From: Paraburkholderia bannensis NBRC 103871 | GTDB taxonomy: Bacteria > Pseudomonadota > Gammaproteobacteria > Burkholderiales > Burkholderiaceae | DNA length: 50,668 nucleotides | Assembly (NCBI RefSeq): GCF_000685015.1 | Contig: NZ_BAYA01000043.1 | Location: 1-50,668 of the forward strand | Reading direction: 5' to 3' | Part shown: positions 43,735 through 50,668 of the stretch, piece by piece | How positions within the stretch are numbered: position 1 is the first letter of the stretch | Layout: each line of letters opens with the position of its first letter | The notes under the pieces: generated by a model | What the model saw: the letters and a program-made list of their open reading frames with translations, nothing else | Database searches by the model: none | What the model was told of the DNA's origin: nothing | Position numbers and translations under genes: made by a program

Positions 43735-43813
43735 CCCCTCGACGGATCCGTAGTGGCATATGGTCGGTGATCGGGAGGGCGCCGCCGCTTACGCGGCGGC
43801 GCCAGACAAAAAC

Positions 43814-43835
43814 TGGGGAAAATTACTTCGACGAA
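43814..43835. repeat. IS21 right terminal inverted repeat
   Basis: TGGGGAAAATTACTTCGACG plus two bases is the inverted partner of 41580-41601. Group II intron sequence follows directly, so the element abuts the intron with little else between. Confidence 0.85.
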
Positions 43836-44095
43836 AATGAGGAGTATCTATCCGACGCTGACAGGCGGGCTGGCGAGGTCTCGCCTCATGCCTGAAAGGG
43901 CGACGGAGAGTTTCCGGAGCGAGAAGTCAGCAGAGGCCATATTAGTCACAGGATATGCCGGCGAGGCTGAGGCTAGTGATGAAGGGCCGAACGAGAAGGA
44001 AGACCAGCGACTATGAATCTCGGAGTTGAAATGCATCAGATGCCGGGTCACACCGGGTGCCTTGCGTAGAGAGCGGGTGAAGCCACCTCGAAGCG

Positions 44096-45367
44096 ATGCA
44101 CGATGAAACGCCTCCGGCGACTTGTAGCCCCGAAGGTCTGGGGCGCAAGGACCTGCTACGGCAGGCCCTTGCGCGCGAGAATATGGCGGAAGCGTGGAAA
44201 CACGTCAAAGCTAATAAAGGCAGTGCAGGAGTCGATGGTCGGTCCATCGACGAAACGGCGGAATATCTTAAGACCGAATGGCCGTCAATCCGGCAAGAGC
44301 TTCTCGATGAGCGATATCGGGCAAGTGCCGTGCGCCGCGTGGAAATTCCAAAGCCGGGTGGCGGTGTTCGTGAGTTGGGAATTCCGACCGTCGTGGACCG
44401 CCTGATACAGCAGGCCCTACTACAGGTCATGCAACCTTTGATAGACCCGACGTTCTAGGGAATCCAGCTTCGGATTTCGTCCGGGCCGAAGCGCACACGA
44501 CGCAGTGCTTCAGGCGCAGCGATATGTGCAAGAAGGCCGACAAGTTGTTGTGGACGTAGACCTGGAGGAGTTCTTTGATAGGGTAAATCACGACATCCTC
44601 ATGGATAGACTCTCCCGAAGGATTGACGACAAGGCCGTCCTACGGCTAATTCGGCGGTTCCTGCAGGCGCGCGTCATGATGGATGGCGCAGTCCAGGCGC
44701 GTACAGAAGGAACACCGCAAGGTGCGCCGCTCCTGGCCAACGTGTTGCTTGACGAAGTGGACAAGACGCTAGAAAAGTGCGGCCTTTGCTTTGCCCGGTA
44801 CGCCGACGACTGCAACGTGTACGTTCGGTCTCAGCGTGCAGGCGAGCGAGTTCTGGCCGCTATGCGTCGAATCTACTTGGGGTTAAAGCTGACGGTAAAT
44901 GAGGCGAAAACTGCGGTGGGAATAGTGTTTGGGCGAAAATTCCTTGGATACTGCCTGCGAAGGTGGTCCGGAGGCTTCGTCAAGATAGCGGTAGCTCCCA
45001 AAGCAATCGAAACCTTCAAGGACCGTATCAGGGCAATTACTCGACGCATGGGTGGTAGAAGCATGGAACAGGTTGCGGAACTGCTCCGGGAGTACATGCC
45101 GGGATGGAAAGCCTATTTCCGTCTGGCGCAGACCCCAAAGGTATTTCAAAATCTGGATTCGTGGATTCGACATCGCGTTCGAGCTGCGCAACTCAAGCAA
45201 TGGCGTAGGGGCACGACTATCTATCGGGAGCTTCGCAGGTTGGGGCTTCTGACGAGGTAGCTCGAGGTGCCGCGAGCGCCGGTGCCCGTGCACGGTGCGG
45301 CACCATAATTCATCAGGTACTTAGTGTTGCCTACCTCGACAGCCTCGGGATACCCCGTCTCTCATAA
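44096..45367 (+). pseudogene. ltrA: Group II intron reverse transcriptase/maturase, frameshifted
   Basis: The RT family reads MHDETPP...HVKANKGSAGVDGRS...IPTVVDRLIQQALLQV...DPTF and then hits TAG at 44456-44458. The next family residues (ESSFGFRPGRSAHDAV) are in the +1 frame, so one base was gained near 44457. The second segment has RYADD but reads EGTPQG-APLLANV, with about three residues lost from the usual GTPQGGPLSPLLANV. Around the G run at 45242-45245 a one-base loss breaks the frame again. The true C-terminus EVARGAAS...YLDSLGIPRLS ends at TAA 45365-45367. The protein lacks an HNH endonuclease tail. Confidence 0.88.
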
Positions 45368-45378
45368 CCTCAACTGCT

Positions 45379-45448
45379 CGAACCGCCCGGTGCCGGCCCG
45401 CAGCCGGGTGGTGTGGGAGGGGCGCAGCTATAAGCTGCCCCCTATCCC
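45379..45448 (+). ncRNA. Group II intron domain V and VI-like 3' end
   Basis: AACCGCCCGG...CCGGGTGGTGTG (about 45381-45415) fits a domain V hairpin, with the conserved AACCGCC opening and GGTGGTGTG close. GGGGCGCAGCTATAAGCTGCCCCC (45419-45442, arms GGGGC and GCCCC around AGCT) then fits domain VI. It lies about 12 bases after the maturase stop, as expected. It is the RNA part of the intron; splicing cannot be judged. Confidence 0.65.
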
Positions 45449-45455
45449 AATCAAA

Positions 45456-45740
45456 CAGGCTACAAGGAAAGGGCGCGCGAGTGCAGAGATGTGCATTACC
45501 GCAAACGTGGACGAAATCAAGGGAACACCTACAATCCGCGCCCCTCGCACAAAGCTCTGATATATAACTGACCTCGATAGTTCAGCCGCGCTTCAGTGCC
45601 ATCGACCTGAAGATGTCCGCGTGCCCTGAATTACACGAGCAACTCAACTTGACACTCACGTCTATACCGGCACCCTGACATTGGATGGATACGCTATTCT
45701 CGATAGTGTTCCACGAGAACACGATGAACTGCCCTGGCAG
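45456..45740 (+). other. Intergenic after intron
   Basis: Nothing recognisable. A short frame overlapping the intron 3' end and this region is an intron artefact. The response-regulator gene ends at 45741. Confidence 0.4.
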
Positions 45741-46160
45741 TTACGTCTCGTCGTGACTGCTCAATCCGCTAGCCTGTCCGGTATGGAGCAGGGCGATGAT
45801 TGACGCAACAAGAGTAGCAATTTCGACGGGCTTCTGGAGAAATATTGCATTAAATCGAGGGAGATCTAACGAATCCTGGGAAATTAAGGAAGAAAATACT
45901 ATAATCGGTATCGTCATCAACAATGGATGAGTGCGAAGCGCAGAGCATAGCCGATAGCCGTTCATCACTGGCATAGTGAGATCGGTGATTACGATATCCG
46001 GCAGGGTGACCACTGCAGTATCCAAGGCAATCTGGCCATTTTCTGCCGTGATTACAACAAATCCACAAGCCCCCAGCGCTGTGGGCACAGCCGCTCTGGC
46101 GAGATCATCGTCATCAACGAGCAACACTACAATGCCCTCGTGATTTTTTTTCACTGTCAT
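45741..46160 (-). CDS. Single-domain response regulator (CheY-like receiver)
   Basis: The 139-residue protein is one receiver domain: VLLVDDDDLAR with acidic pocket Asp16/Asp17, phosphorylation site Asp60 in DIVITDLTMPVMNGY, Ser90 in IIVFSS as the conserved Ser/Thr, and Lys110 in FLQKPVEI. It has no output domain, so it would act as a phospho-relay or through protein partners. No histidine kinase gene is adjacent. Its stretch is AT-richer than the left part of the window. Confidence 0.92.
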   Translation of the reverse strand: MTVKKNHEGIVVLLVDDDDLARAAVPTALGACGFVVITAENGQIALDTAVVTLPDIVITDLTMPVMNGYRLCSALRTHPLLMTIPIIVFSSLISQDSLDLPRFNAIFLQKPVEIATLVASIIALLHTGQASGLSSHDET

Positions 46161-46569
46161 CTCACGTTATCGATTGACAACCAAAGCATGAAACGTGCCA
46201 AAGTAGATTTCCAATAGATTTTGCTGCCCAAACGTCCATCATCGAAAGTACGCGTGGCTTTTCTGGTTATATACCCAATCTTTAACTCGGAAAGCTTGTT
46301 CGGGGATTTTATTGTCCGCCAAGCTTACTGCAATATATTCAAGAAAATTGAAAACCCTACCGATAATTTACTTCGTTCCACTTTTCAGTGCTGAAAAATT
46401 TACGCGCCATACGCCTTATAGCAAGCGCTATGCGCGATCGTACACATACCTTTCGCGCGACACAGCACCTTTCCGCCATCGCACGCCGACCGCCTCACTG
46501 ATACATCGGAGTAGGCCAACTCCCAGCGCAATATATGTCAGCGACTATGCACAAAAATAGCGTTCAACT
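46161..46569 (+). other. Intergenic upstream of the response regulator
   Basis: An 82-codon plus-strand frame at 46312-46560 has basic, low-complexity, unfamiliar sequence without a ribosome binding site, so it is not called. No RNA or repeat is clear. The region should hold the promoter of the minus-strand response regulator. Confidence 0.4.
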
Positions 46570-47061
46570 CTATTGGCGTAAATTTAATTCGCAAGACAGC
46601 GGCCCAATTAGATCTCCCAGGTCATCGCCCCTTCTACTCGCCGCGACGTTCAGAAGATACTCCATATACTCACTGGCTTGTGCGAAAAGTTCGAAGCGCA
46701 CAACGCCAAGCATACGATCATATTCGTTAACAACGTCCGTTATCGCTTGCAGCAATAAGGCATTGGGTTCACGCCACCTGTCATTTAATTGAGCATCATA
46801 AAGTAACCGAGCCAGTTCCTTTTCAACCATTTCGAACTTTTCGGCCGGGATTCTTCCATGCCCAGCTCTCGCAATGTATCCACTAATTATGCAAATCTTA
46901 GCCAGATGATTAATTTTATCTCGATCGCTATTTCCGTTTTTGATGCTTTCAAGAAACAATCGCGTTCGCAGGATAAGGTCAGTCGATTTTTCGCGGGCCA
47001 TAGGAAGCAGCATCGCTTTCGACCGGCCTGCAGAAAAGTGCGATCTACGTTTTGTGGGCAT
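46570..47061 (-). CDS. Helical hypothetical protein common in Burkholderia-type genomes
   Basis: The 163-residue protein starts MPTKRRSHFSAG, with a basic N-terminus, then LLPMAREKSTDLILRTRLFLESIK, DKINHLAKICIISGYIARAGHGR and ITDVVNEYDRMLGVVRFELFAQASEYM. It is almost all helix, with no signal peptide or membrane segment. I know similar proteins labelled loosely as Fis-family or hypothetical in Burkholderia, but no function is established. It stands alone, with non-coding DNA on both sides. Confidence 0.7.
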   Translation of the reverse strand: MPTKRRSHFSAGRSKAMLLPMAREKSTDLILRTRLFLESIKNGNSDRDKINHLAKICIISGYIARAGHGRIPAEKFEMVEKELARLLYDAQLNDRWREPNALLLQAITDVVNEYDRMLGVVRFELFAQASEYMEYLLNVAASRRGDDLGDLIGPLSCELNLRQ

Positions 47062-47666
47062 GACGGCGTCCGGTACAGAGGATACTAAGATAGTGTTGGT
47101 GCCTAATTGTGCGTCTCATTTACGCTGACCGCAACTATAAAGCCTAGCAGACGCCGGATTTTTATCGGGAAACTTCATCACCAGATCGTTGTGTGCGAGT
47201 TTGCCTAGTCAACAGAGAATAGATGCGCTGAAGACGGCTCCGCGCTTAGACCAGCATACAGGTTCACGTCGAAGCGTTGGCGCGTGGGCGATGCGCAGAT
47301 TGAGCTGTGTCTGCGGTAACCGTGGTTGCGGGCTATGCGCGTATTTATGACAACAGCGCTGAAGTGTCGACGTACAAATGCACACATCCGGTTTGCGCAG
47401 CCGAAGATCAACGGCCGGGTGGCCGAGTACTGAAGCCGAATCGGCGGTCGATCGTCGCTTGTCAAGCGATGTGCACCATCAAAGCGTTGCTTTATAAATG
47501 CAGAGGCTCGGCGACGAGGGGATGAGGCGTGCATCTGAAGTGGGAGTAAGACCAACCGGGCGCAAATAGGAGCGTGGAAAGTATGGAGCGACCAATGTCA
47601 GGCGGTACGAACACCGCCTGACATCTCAAACAACAAAGCGACAGTCGACAGTGGTTCAACAAGCCA
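47062..47666 (+). other. Intergenic with hairpin downstream of the BON gene
   Basis: About 600 bases hold no credible gene. At 47596-47606 and 47613-47623 an 11-bp perfect inverted repeat with a six-base loop (TGTCAGGCGGT/ACCGCCTGACA) lies about 45 bases beyond the BON gene stop on the minus strand, and may be its terminator although no T-tract follows. Degenerate short frames around 47300-47520 look like decayed coding DNA of unknown origin. Confidence 0.45.
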
Positions 47667-48023
47667 TTATCGAGGAGTCTTAACGCTAAGTTTGTTCGCG
47701 ACTGACGTCACACCGTCGACTTTCTGTGCGATCTCGCCCGCGAGGTTGATCTGATCTTGGCTGACACAATTACCCGTGAGAATCACTGCGCCGTTGACAG
47801 CCTTTACGTAAATGTGAGTCGGATCAAGTCCCTTTGTACGTGCCAAAGCGTGACGCACCTTCTTCGTGAGCGCGCGATTGGCAACCCTCATTTCTTTGCG
47901 GGAAGCTGCCGTTGCGCCCGGCATGCTGTTAGCCTGGGCGTCACTGGCCTGCGCATGTGCACCCATAGCCAGCATCAATGCAAATGCAACAGTAGTCGCC
48001 TTCGCAACGTGTATGACCTTCAT
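47667..48023 (-). CDS. Periplasmic BON-domain protein (OsmY-like)
   Basis: The 118-residue precursor has a signal peptide (MKVIHVAKATTVAFALMLAMGAHAQA, cleavage after AHA) and one BON domain: VANRALTKKVRHALARTKGLDPTHIYVKAVNGAVILTGNCVSQDQINLAGEIAQKVDGVTSVANKLSVK, with the conserved VNGAVILTG turn. BON domains bind membrane lipids and are stress-related. AAGGAGATAAGAC precedes the ATG. It lies downstream of the porin on the same strand. Confidence 0.9.
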   Translation of the reverse strand: MKVIHVAKATTVAFALMLAMGAHAQASDAQANSMPGATAASRKEMRVANRALTKKVRHALARTKGLDPTHIYVKAVNGAVILTGNCVSQDQINLAGEIAQKVDGVTSVANKLSVKTPR

Positions 48024-48067
48024 GTCTTATCTCCTTGCCCTGAAAGGTTGTTGCTGTCTCTCTACCC

Positions 48068-48104
48068 CGGCCAGCGGGAAGCCGAGGCGGCCTCCCGCTG
48101 GCCG
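48068..48104 (-). terminator. Hairpin downstream of the porin gene
   Basis: CGGCCAGCGGGA (48068-48079) pairs perfectly over 12 bp with TCCCGCTGGCCG (48093-48104). It begins four bases beyond the porin stop codon on the minus strand. There is no long T-tract after it, so it may terminate with Rho or stabilise the message. Confidence 0.6.
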
Positions 48105-48108
48105 TTTA

Positions 48109-49305
48109 TCAGAATTGGGTCATGATGCCGACATTCGCGGCGAACTGGCTATGACCATATCCCGGTCCTTCATTGATGCCATCACCCACTGAGCCACCGC
48201 CGTTTGCGTTGGTAGCACCGCTCGCACCGTACGGATCCGCGTAACCGTTACCGAGGCCAATGTTCGACGTCGAGCTATTATGTACATAGCCCAACTCGGT
48301 ATACAGAAACGTGCGTTTCGACAGATTGTACGTTCCGGCGAGGGTGTACATCGTCGCGTTACCGTTGCCGTTGTTAGCATTTGCGTGATAGACCGCGGCG
48401 GTAAGTGCCGTTGCTGCCGTGACCTGCCATGCGGCACCACCCCACTCGTGGTCGACCCCCGTCGGCAGGCCAGCGCCATTCGGTGAGCTTGCAAAATCGT
48501 AGCCGGCAGCGTCTGCATCAGGTGCAGAGAGATGCTGGTAGCCCGCATAGAGCTTGACTGGTCCGATCGAGTACGTGCCGCCCGCCATGATCGAACGTGA
48601 ATAAAGATAGACGTTACTGAAGCGACCAAACGGGTCACGGATTTCGTCGTAGATTGCCTGAAGCTCAAAATTGGCGGCGTTGTACTGGATCTTGGCTCCA
48701 TCTGAGCGGCCTTGGCTGCTCCCGAACCCGGAAGTCGCACCAAGCTGACCTGGAGCGCTGCCAGTACCGCCGTTACCGTTCCAGTTCGAGCTGTTGGCCA
48801 GGTCGTATTGGCCCTTCAGCGTGAGGCCTGCGAAAAGCGGCGACGTGTATTCCACGCTGTTGCCGGCCTGCGCCCAGTTGCGGCCGCGCACGAGCGTCGA
48901 AATGGCGTACTGCTGCATAAGTTGCGGATCGAGATCCCAACTATCCTGAATGATTTCAGACGCACCGGCATAACCAATCTTGAACGTGCCCCACGTGTCA
49001 TTTGTAAGGCCAACGCGCGCTTCACGACCGAACAGCGAACCGTTCTGATAGTTACCATTGGTCGCATTCAGGCCCATTTCGAGTTTGAATATCGCCTTTG
49101 TGCCGCCGCCGAGATCTTCAGCCCCCCGCAGGCCGAACTCCGATTCCCCCCAGTCACCGCTTTCCATCTGAACGGAGTTTCCACCAGGAATACCCTGGCG
49201 ATACTGCAGCCCCGCATCGAGGCGTCCGTACATCGTTACGCTGCTTTGTGCGTGTGCGACGATTCCAGCAGACATAAGCGCCGCGGCAAGCAATGCCTTC
49301 TTCAT
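48109..49305 (-). CDS. Gram-negative trimeric porin, OmpC/Burkholderia type
   Basis: The 398-residue protein has signal peptide MKKALLAAALMSAGIVAHAQ, then SSVTMYGRLDAGLQY, GSEFGLRGAEDLGGGTKAIFKLE-like sequence and SLFGREARVGLTNDTWGTFKIG, the opening of Burkholderia porins (porin_4). Many barrel strands follow, to a C-terminus ANVGIMTQF with the terminal Phe needed for BAM assembly. It forms general diffusion pores. The ATG follows CGGAGGAGACA, a strong ribosome binding site. Confidence 0.95.
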   Translation of the reverse strand: MKKALLAAALMSAGIVAHAQSSVTMYGRLDAGLQYRQGIPGGNSVQMESGDWGESEFGLRGAEDLGGGTKAIFKLEMGLNATNGNYQNGSLFGREARVGLTNDTWGTFKIGYAGASEIIQDSWDLDPQLMQQYAISTLVRGRNWAQAGNSVEYTSPLFAGLTLKGQYDLANSSNWNGNGGTGSAPGQLGATSGFGSSQGRSDGAKIQYNAANFELQAIYDEIRDPFGRFSNVYLYSRSIMAGGTYSIGPVKLYAGYQHLSAPDADAAGYDFASSPNGAGLPTGVDHEWGGAAWQVTAATALTAAVYHANANNGNGNATMYTLAGTYNLSKRTFLYTELGYVHNSSTSNIGLGNGYADPYGASGATNANGGGSVGDGINEGPGYGHSQFAANVGIMTQF

Positions 49306-50000
49306 TGTCTCCTCCGTGAGAATACTTACTAAGTATCACTAACCATTCGCAAGCAATTAACCAAGTTAGCGAAGTTCCCTGCTCTGGGATCACGACACCT
49401 CTGCTGATCGCAGTTCTACTTTCAGTTCCCCAGCAGGCGCGATTAGGAAGCGAAACTACTTTTTCCCGCAACCTTTTTTCTTCTTTTTACGACGAAGCGA
49501 ATGTATCAAAGGTGCCGTTGCGAGGCGAGAAGTAAAAATTTGCAAGGCGATAAATGTCGTCAAATTGCAATGCAATGTTTGACACTTACCAGTCTCGCCT
49601 TGAGCGAAACGATGCAACGCTCTGATTTGAAAAGAAATCAACCGACCACGCGTTACGGGAAAATGGATACCACCTATTGAAAAATTGATGTTTAAATGAG
49701 AAAATCGCGAGGAAAAATGAATGAATGTTTATTTTTTTAAAACAAAACCATTTGCACTTGCCAGCTTCGTTGCTGGCAATGAGGCCGGGGATGTCAATCA
49801 CAATATAAAATATTTTTATTATTGACGGTTGAGTGCCTTTTATCTGATAGCTCGGTGAAAGGGCTGGAGCAAACGAGGGCGCGATTGTCGCATTCACGAT
49901 AACAGTGAATTCGGCTCAAGAGGGGTTATCCTTAGGTGATATTGCCTATAGACTTTTATCTAAGGATTAAATTGATCCTTACCCTTATGGAGCCTTGATC
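49306..50000 (+). other. AT-rich intergenic region between porin and DUF4148 genes
   Basis: No gene is seen in about 690 bases. A hairpin TTGCCAGC/GCTGGCAA (49758-49765, 49772-49779, loop TTCGTT) is present. An 8-bp inverted repeat ATCCTTAG/CTAAGGAT (49928-49935, 49960-49967) precedes the DUF4148 gene and may be an operator. The region is clearly AT-richer than the surroundings. Confidence 0.45.
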
Positions 50001-50261
50001 ATGAAAATTTCTCTCGTTGCTGTCTCTTTGGCCGTAGTGTTTTCTGCCCCCACTTTGTCATTTGCACAGTCCAGTCAACCACTCACCCGCGCGCAAGTTC
50101 GCGCTGAAATGGTGCAACTGGAGCACGCAGGTTACAATCCTGCGCGCATGAACCCACGCACCTACCCGGCAGACATTCAGTCTGCCGAAATGCGCGTCGC
50201 ACAGGAGAACGCTGCTTATGGCGCGTCGACGGAAGGCTCGTCACAAGTTGGTGTCAAGTAA
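50001..50261 (+). CDS. DUF4148 small exported protein
   Basis: MKISLVAVSLAVVFSAPTLSFAQ begins at 50001 after TTATGGAGCCTTGATC. The 86-residue precursor then has PLTRAQVRAEMVQLEHAGYNP and TYPADIQSAEMRVAQE, the hallmark of DUF4148 (RAQVRAEL..LE.AGY.P). Such proteins are abundant in Burkholderia and their function is unknown. An inverted repeat lies about 35-70 bases upstream. Confidence 0.92.
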   Translation: MKISLVAVSLAVVFSAPTLSFAQSSQPLTRAQVRAEMVQLEHAGYNPARMNPRTYPADIQSAEMRVAQENAAYGASTEGSSQVGVK

Positions 50262-50668
50262 ATATCAGAGGGCGACCGATACGAAGAGCAGGCACGGTAA
50301 GCGGCAAACAGCTTCAACCGTCCTGCTTCGCAGATGTTTGGCGTCATGTTCCGCTTATTAGCCAACGCCTTTCCAGCGGTTCGACGCCGGTCAGTTCCAG
50401 ACTCAAGAGGGCGTTTTAATGACTCTCAGTTATTTATGAGCTGACCCGCGGTTCTTGCCCGTTTTTTACCGAATTTATTGTAGCAACTTGGGGAAGGGTG
50501 CCGAACCAAACTCTGTGTTCCACTTTACGCGCCTAGTGTTGCGATTTGCCAAGGCACGAGGACGCAATTGGGTCAGACAAGTACTTGGTCGGCGCATCCA
50601 GTGCTCCAACCGCCGACGTGATATTGCTGAAACTGAATCTCTCTGCAATTGTTTGACTGCAAACGCGG
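50262..50668 (+). other. Intergenic to window end
   Basis: Nothing recognisable is seen to the right edge: no open frame of note, no RNA gene and no repeat shared with the rest of the window. Confidence 0.4.

Larger units (their letters stand above)
41580..43835 (-). mobile_element. IS21-family insertion sequence
   Basis: The element carries istA and istB on the minus strand. Its ends share a 22-bp inverted repeat, 41580-41601 and 43814-43835, differing at one base. A further 11-bp perfect hairpin (43778-43803, loop TTAC) lies inside the istA end. The true ends may extend several bases outside the repeat; no convincing target duplication was fixed. Size is about 2.26 kb. Genes look intact, so it may be active. 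Confidence 0.85.
43836..45455 (+). mobile_element. Decayed group II intron, 5' part lost
   Basis: Right of the IS21 end lies about 260 bases of typical group II intron sequence upstream of a maturase frame (GAAGTCAGCAGAGGCCAT, GAAGGGCCGAACGAGAAGG), then the broken maturase, then a domain V/VI-like 3' end. The normal 5' intron portion (several hundred bases, GTGYG start) is not found left of IS21, so the intron seems truncated. The 3' limit is approximate. Confidence 0.75.

Noticed and set aside
45324..45560. 78-codon frame in the intron 3' end
   Set aside because: It overlaps maturase remnants and domain V/VI of the intron, so it is not a gene.
46312..46560. 82-codon plus-strand frame
   Set aside because: Low-complexity basic sequence without ribosome binding site or relatives I can recall.
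1..50668. CRISPR arrays, rRNA or intact tRNA genes
   Set aside because: No regularly spaced direct repeats, rRNA motifs or complete tRNA cloverleaf were found by eye.

Overview
The window is about 50.7 kb of high-GC betaproteobacterial DNA. It most resembles Burkholderiaceae of the Paraburkholderia/Burkholderia/Caballeronia group. Indicators are a DUF3331-type protein, a DUF4148 protein, an OmpC-like Burkholderia porin, an SOS-controlled imuA-imuB-dnaE2 cassette and repeated DUF2946 leader genes. Family names come from sequence recognition without database searches.

Left part (1-12.7 kb): mostly metabolic and stress genes in small units. It starts with the tail of an alpha/beta hydrolase and a secreted alpha/beta hydrolase, followed by a DUF3331-like protein, a monofunctional catalase and an HD-domain protein. 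A LysR regulator is divergent from a hydrolase fused to an NTF2-like domain. A second, GcvA-like LysR regulator is divergent from a three-gene unit (unknown protein, tautomerase, MBL hydrolase). A secreted hypothetical protein and a DUF262-HNH nuclease that may act in defence complete this part. The mutagenesis cassette imuA-imuB-dnaE2 (12.7-18.0 kb, minus strand) has a LexA box matching the consensus, lying over its promoter.

Centre (18.9-40.0 kb): a copper-acquisition and copper-handling island. Six genes encode small DUF2946 proteins, all ending in a conserved RAPP motif plus three to five residues. Each heads a separate unit: (1) a TonB-dependent receptor; (2) a receptor plus a PepSY membrane protein with a Met/His-rich loop and a copD-like fragment; (3) a small membrane protein, a TraD-like protein, a receptor and an exported isocyanide-hydratase-like DJ-1 protein; (4) SCO1 and PCuAC; (5) a receptor; (6) an outer-membrane protein, CopC and CopD. 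DUF2946/RAPP proteins are known from Bordetella as copper-sensing upstream ORFs that control downstream genes by translation arrest and Rho-dependent termination, so this looks like six copies of that switch in 19 kb. Neither the six leader genes nor the four receptor genes has an evident Shine-Dalgarno sequence. A cobalamin-riboswitch-controlled NiCoT cobalt/nickel transporter sits inside the island.

Right part (40.1-50.7 kb): an orphan GspG-like pseudopilin with a degenerate processing site, a YnfA-type membrane protein, an intact-looking IS21 element and a decayed group II intron whose maturase has two frameshifts and a deletion in an RT motif. After these come a single-domain response regulator, an unknown alpha-helical protein, a BON-domain protein, a porin and a DUF4148 protein, separated by long intergenic stretches.
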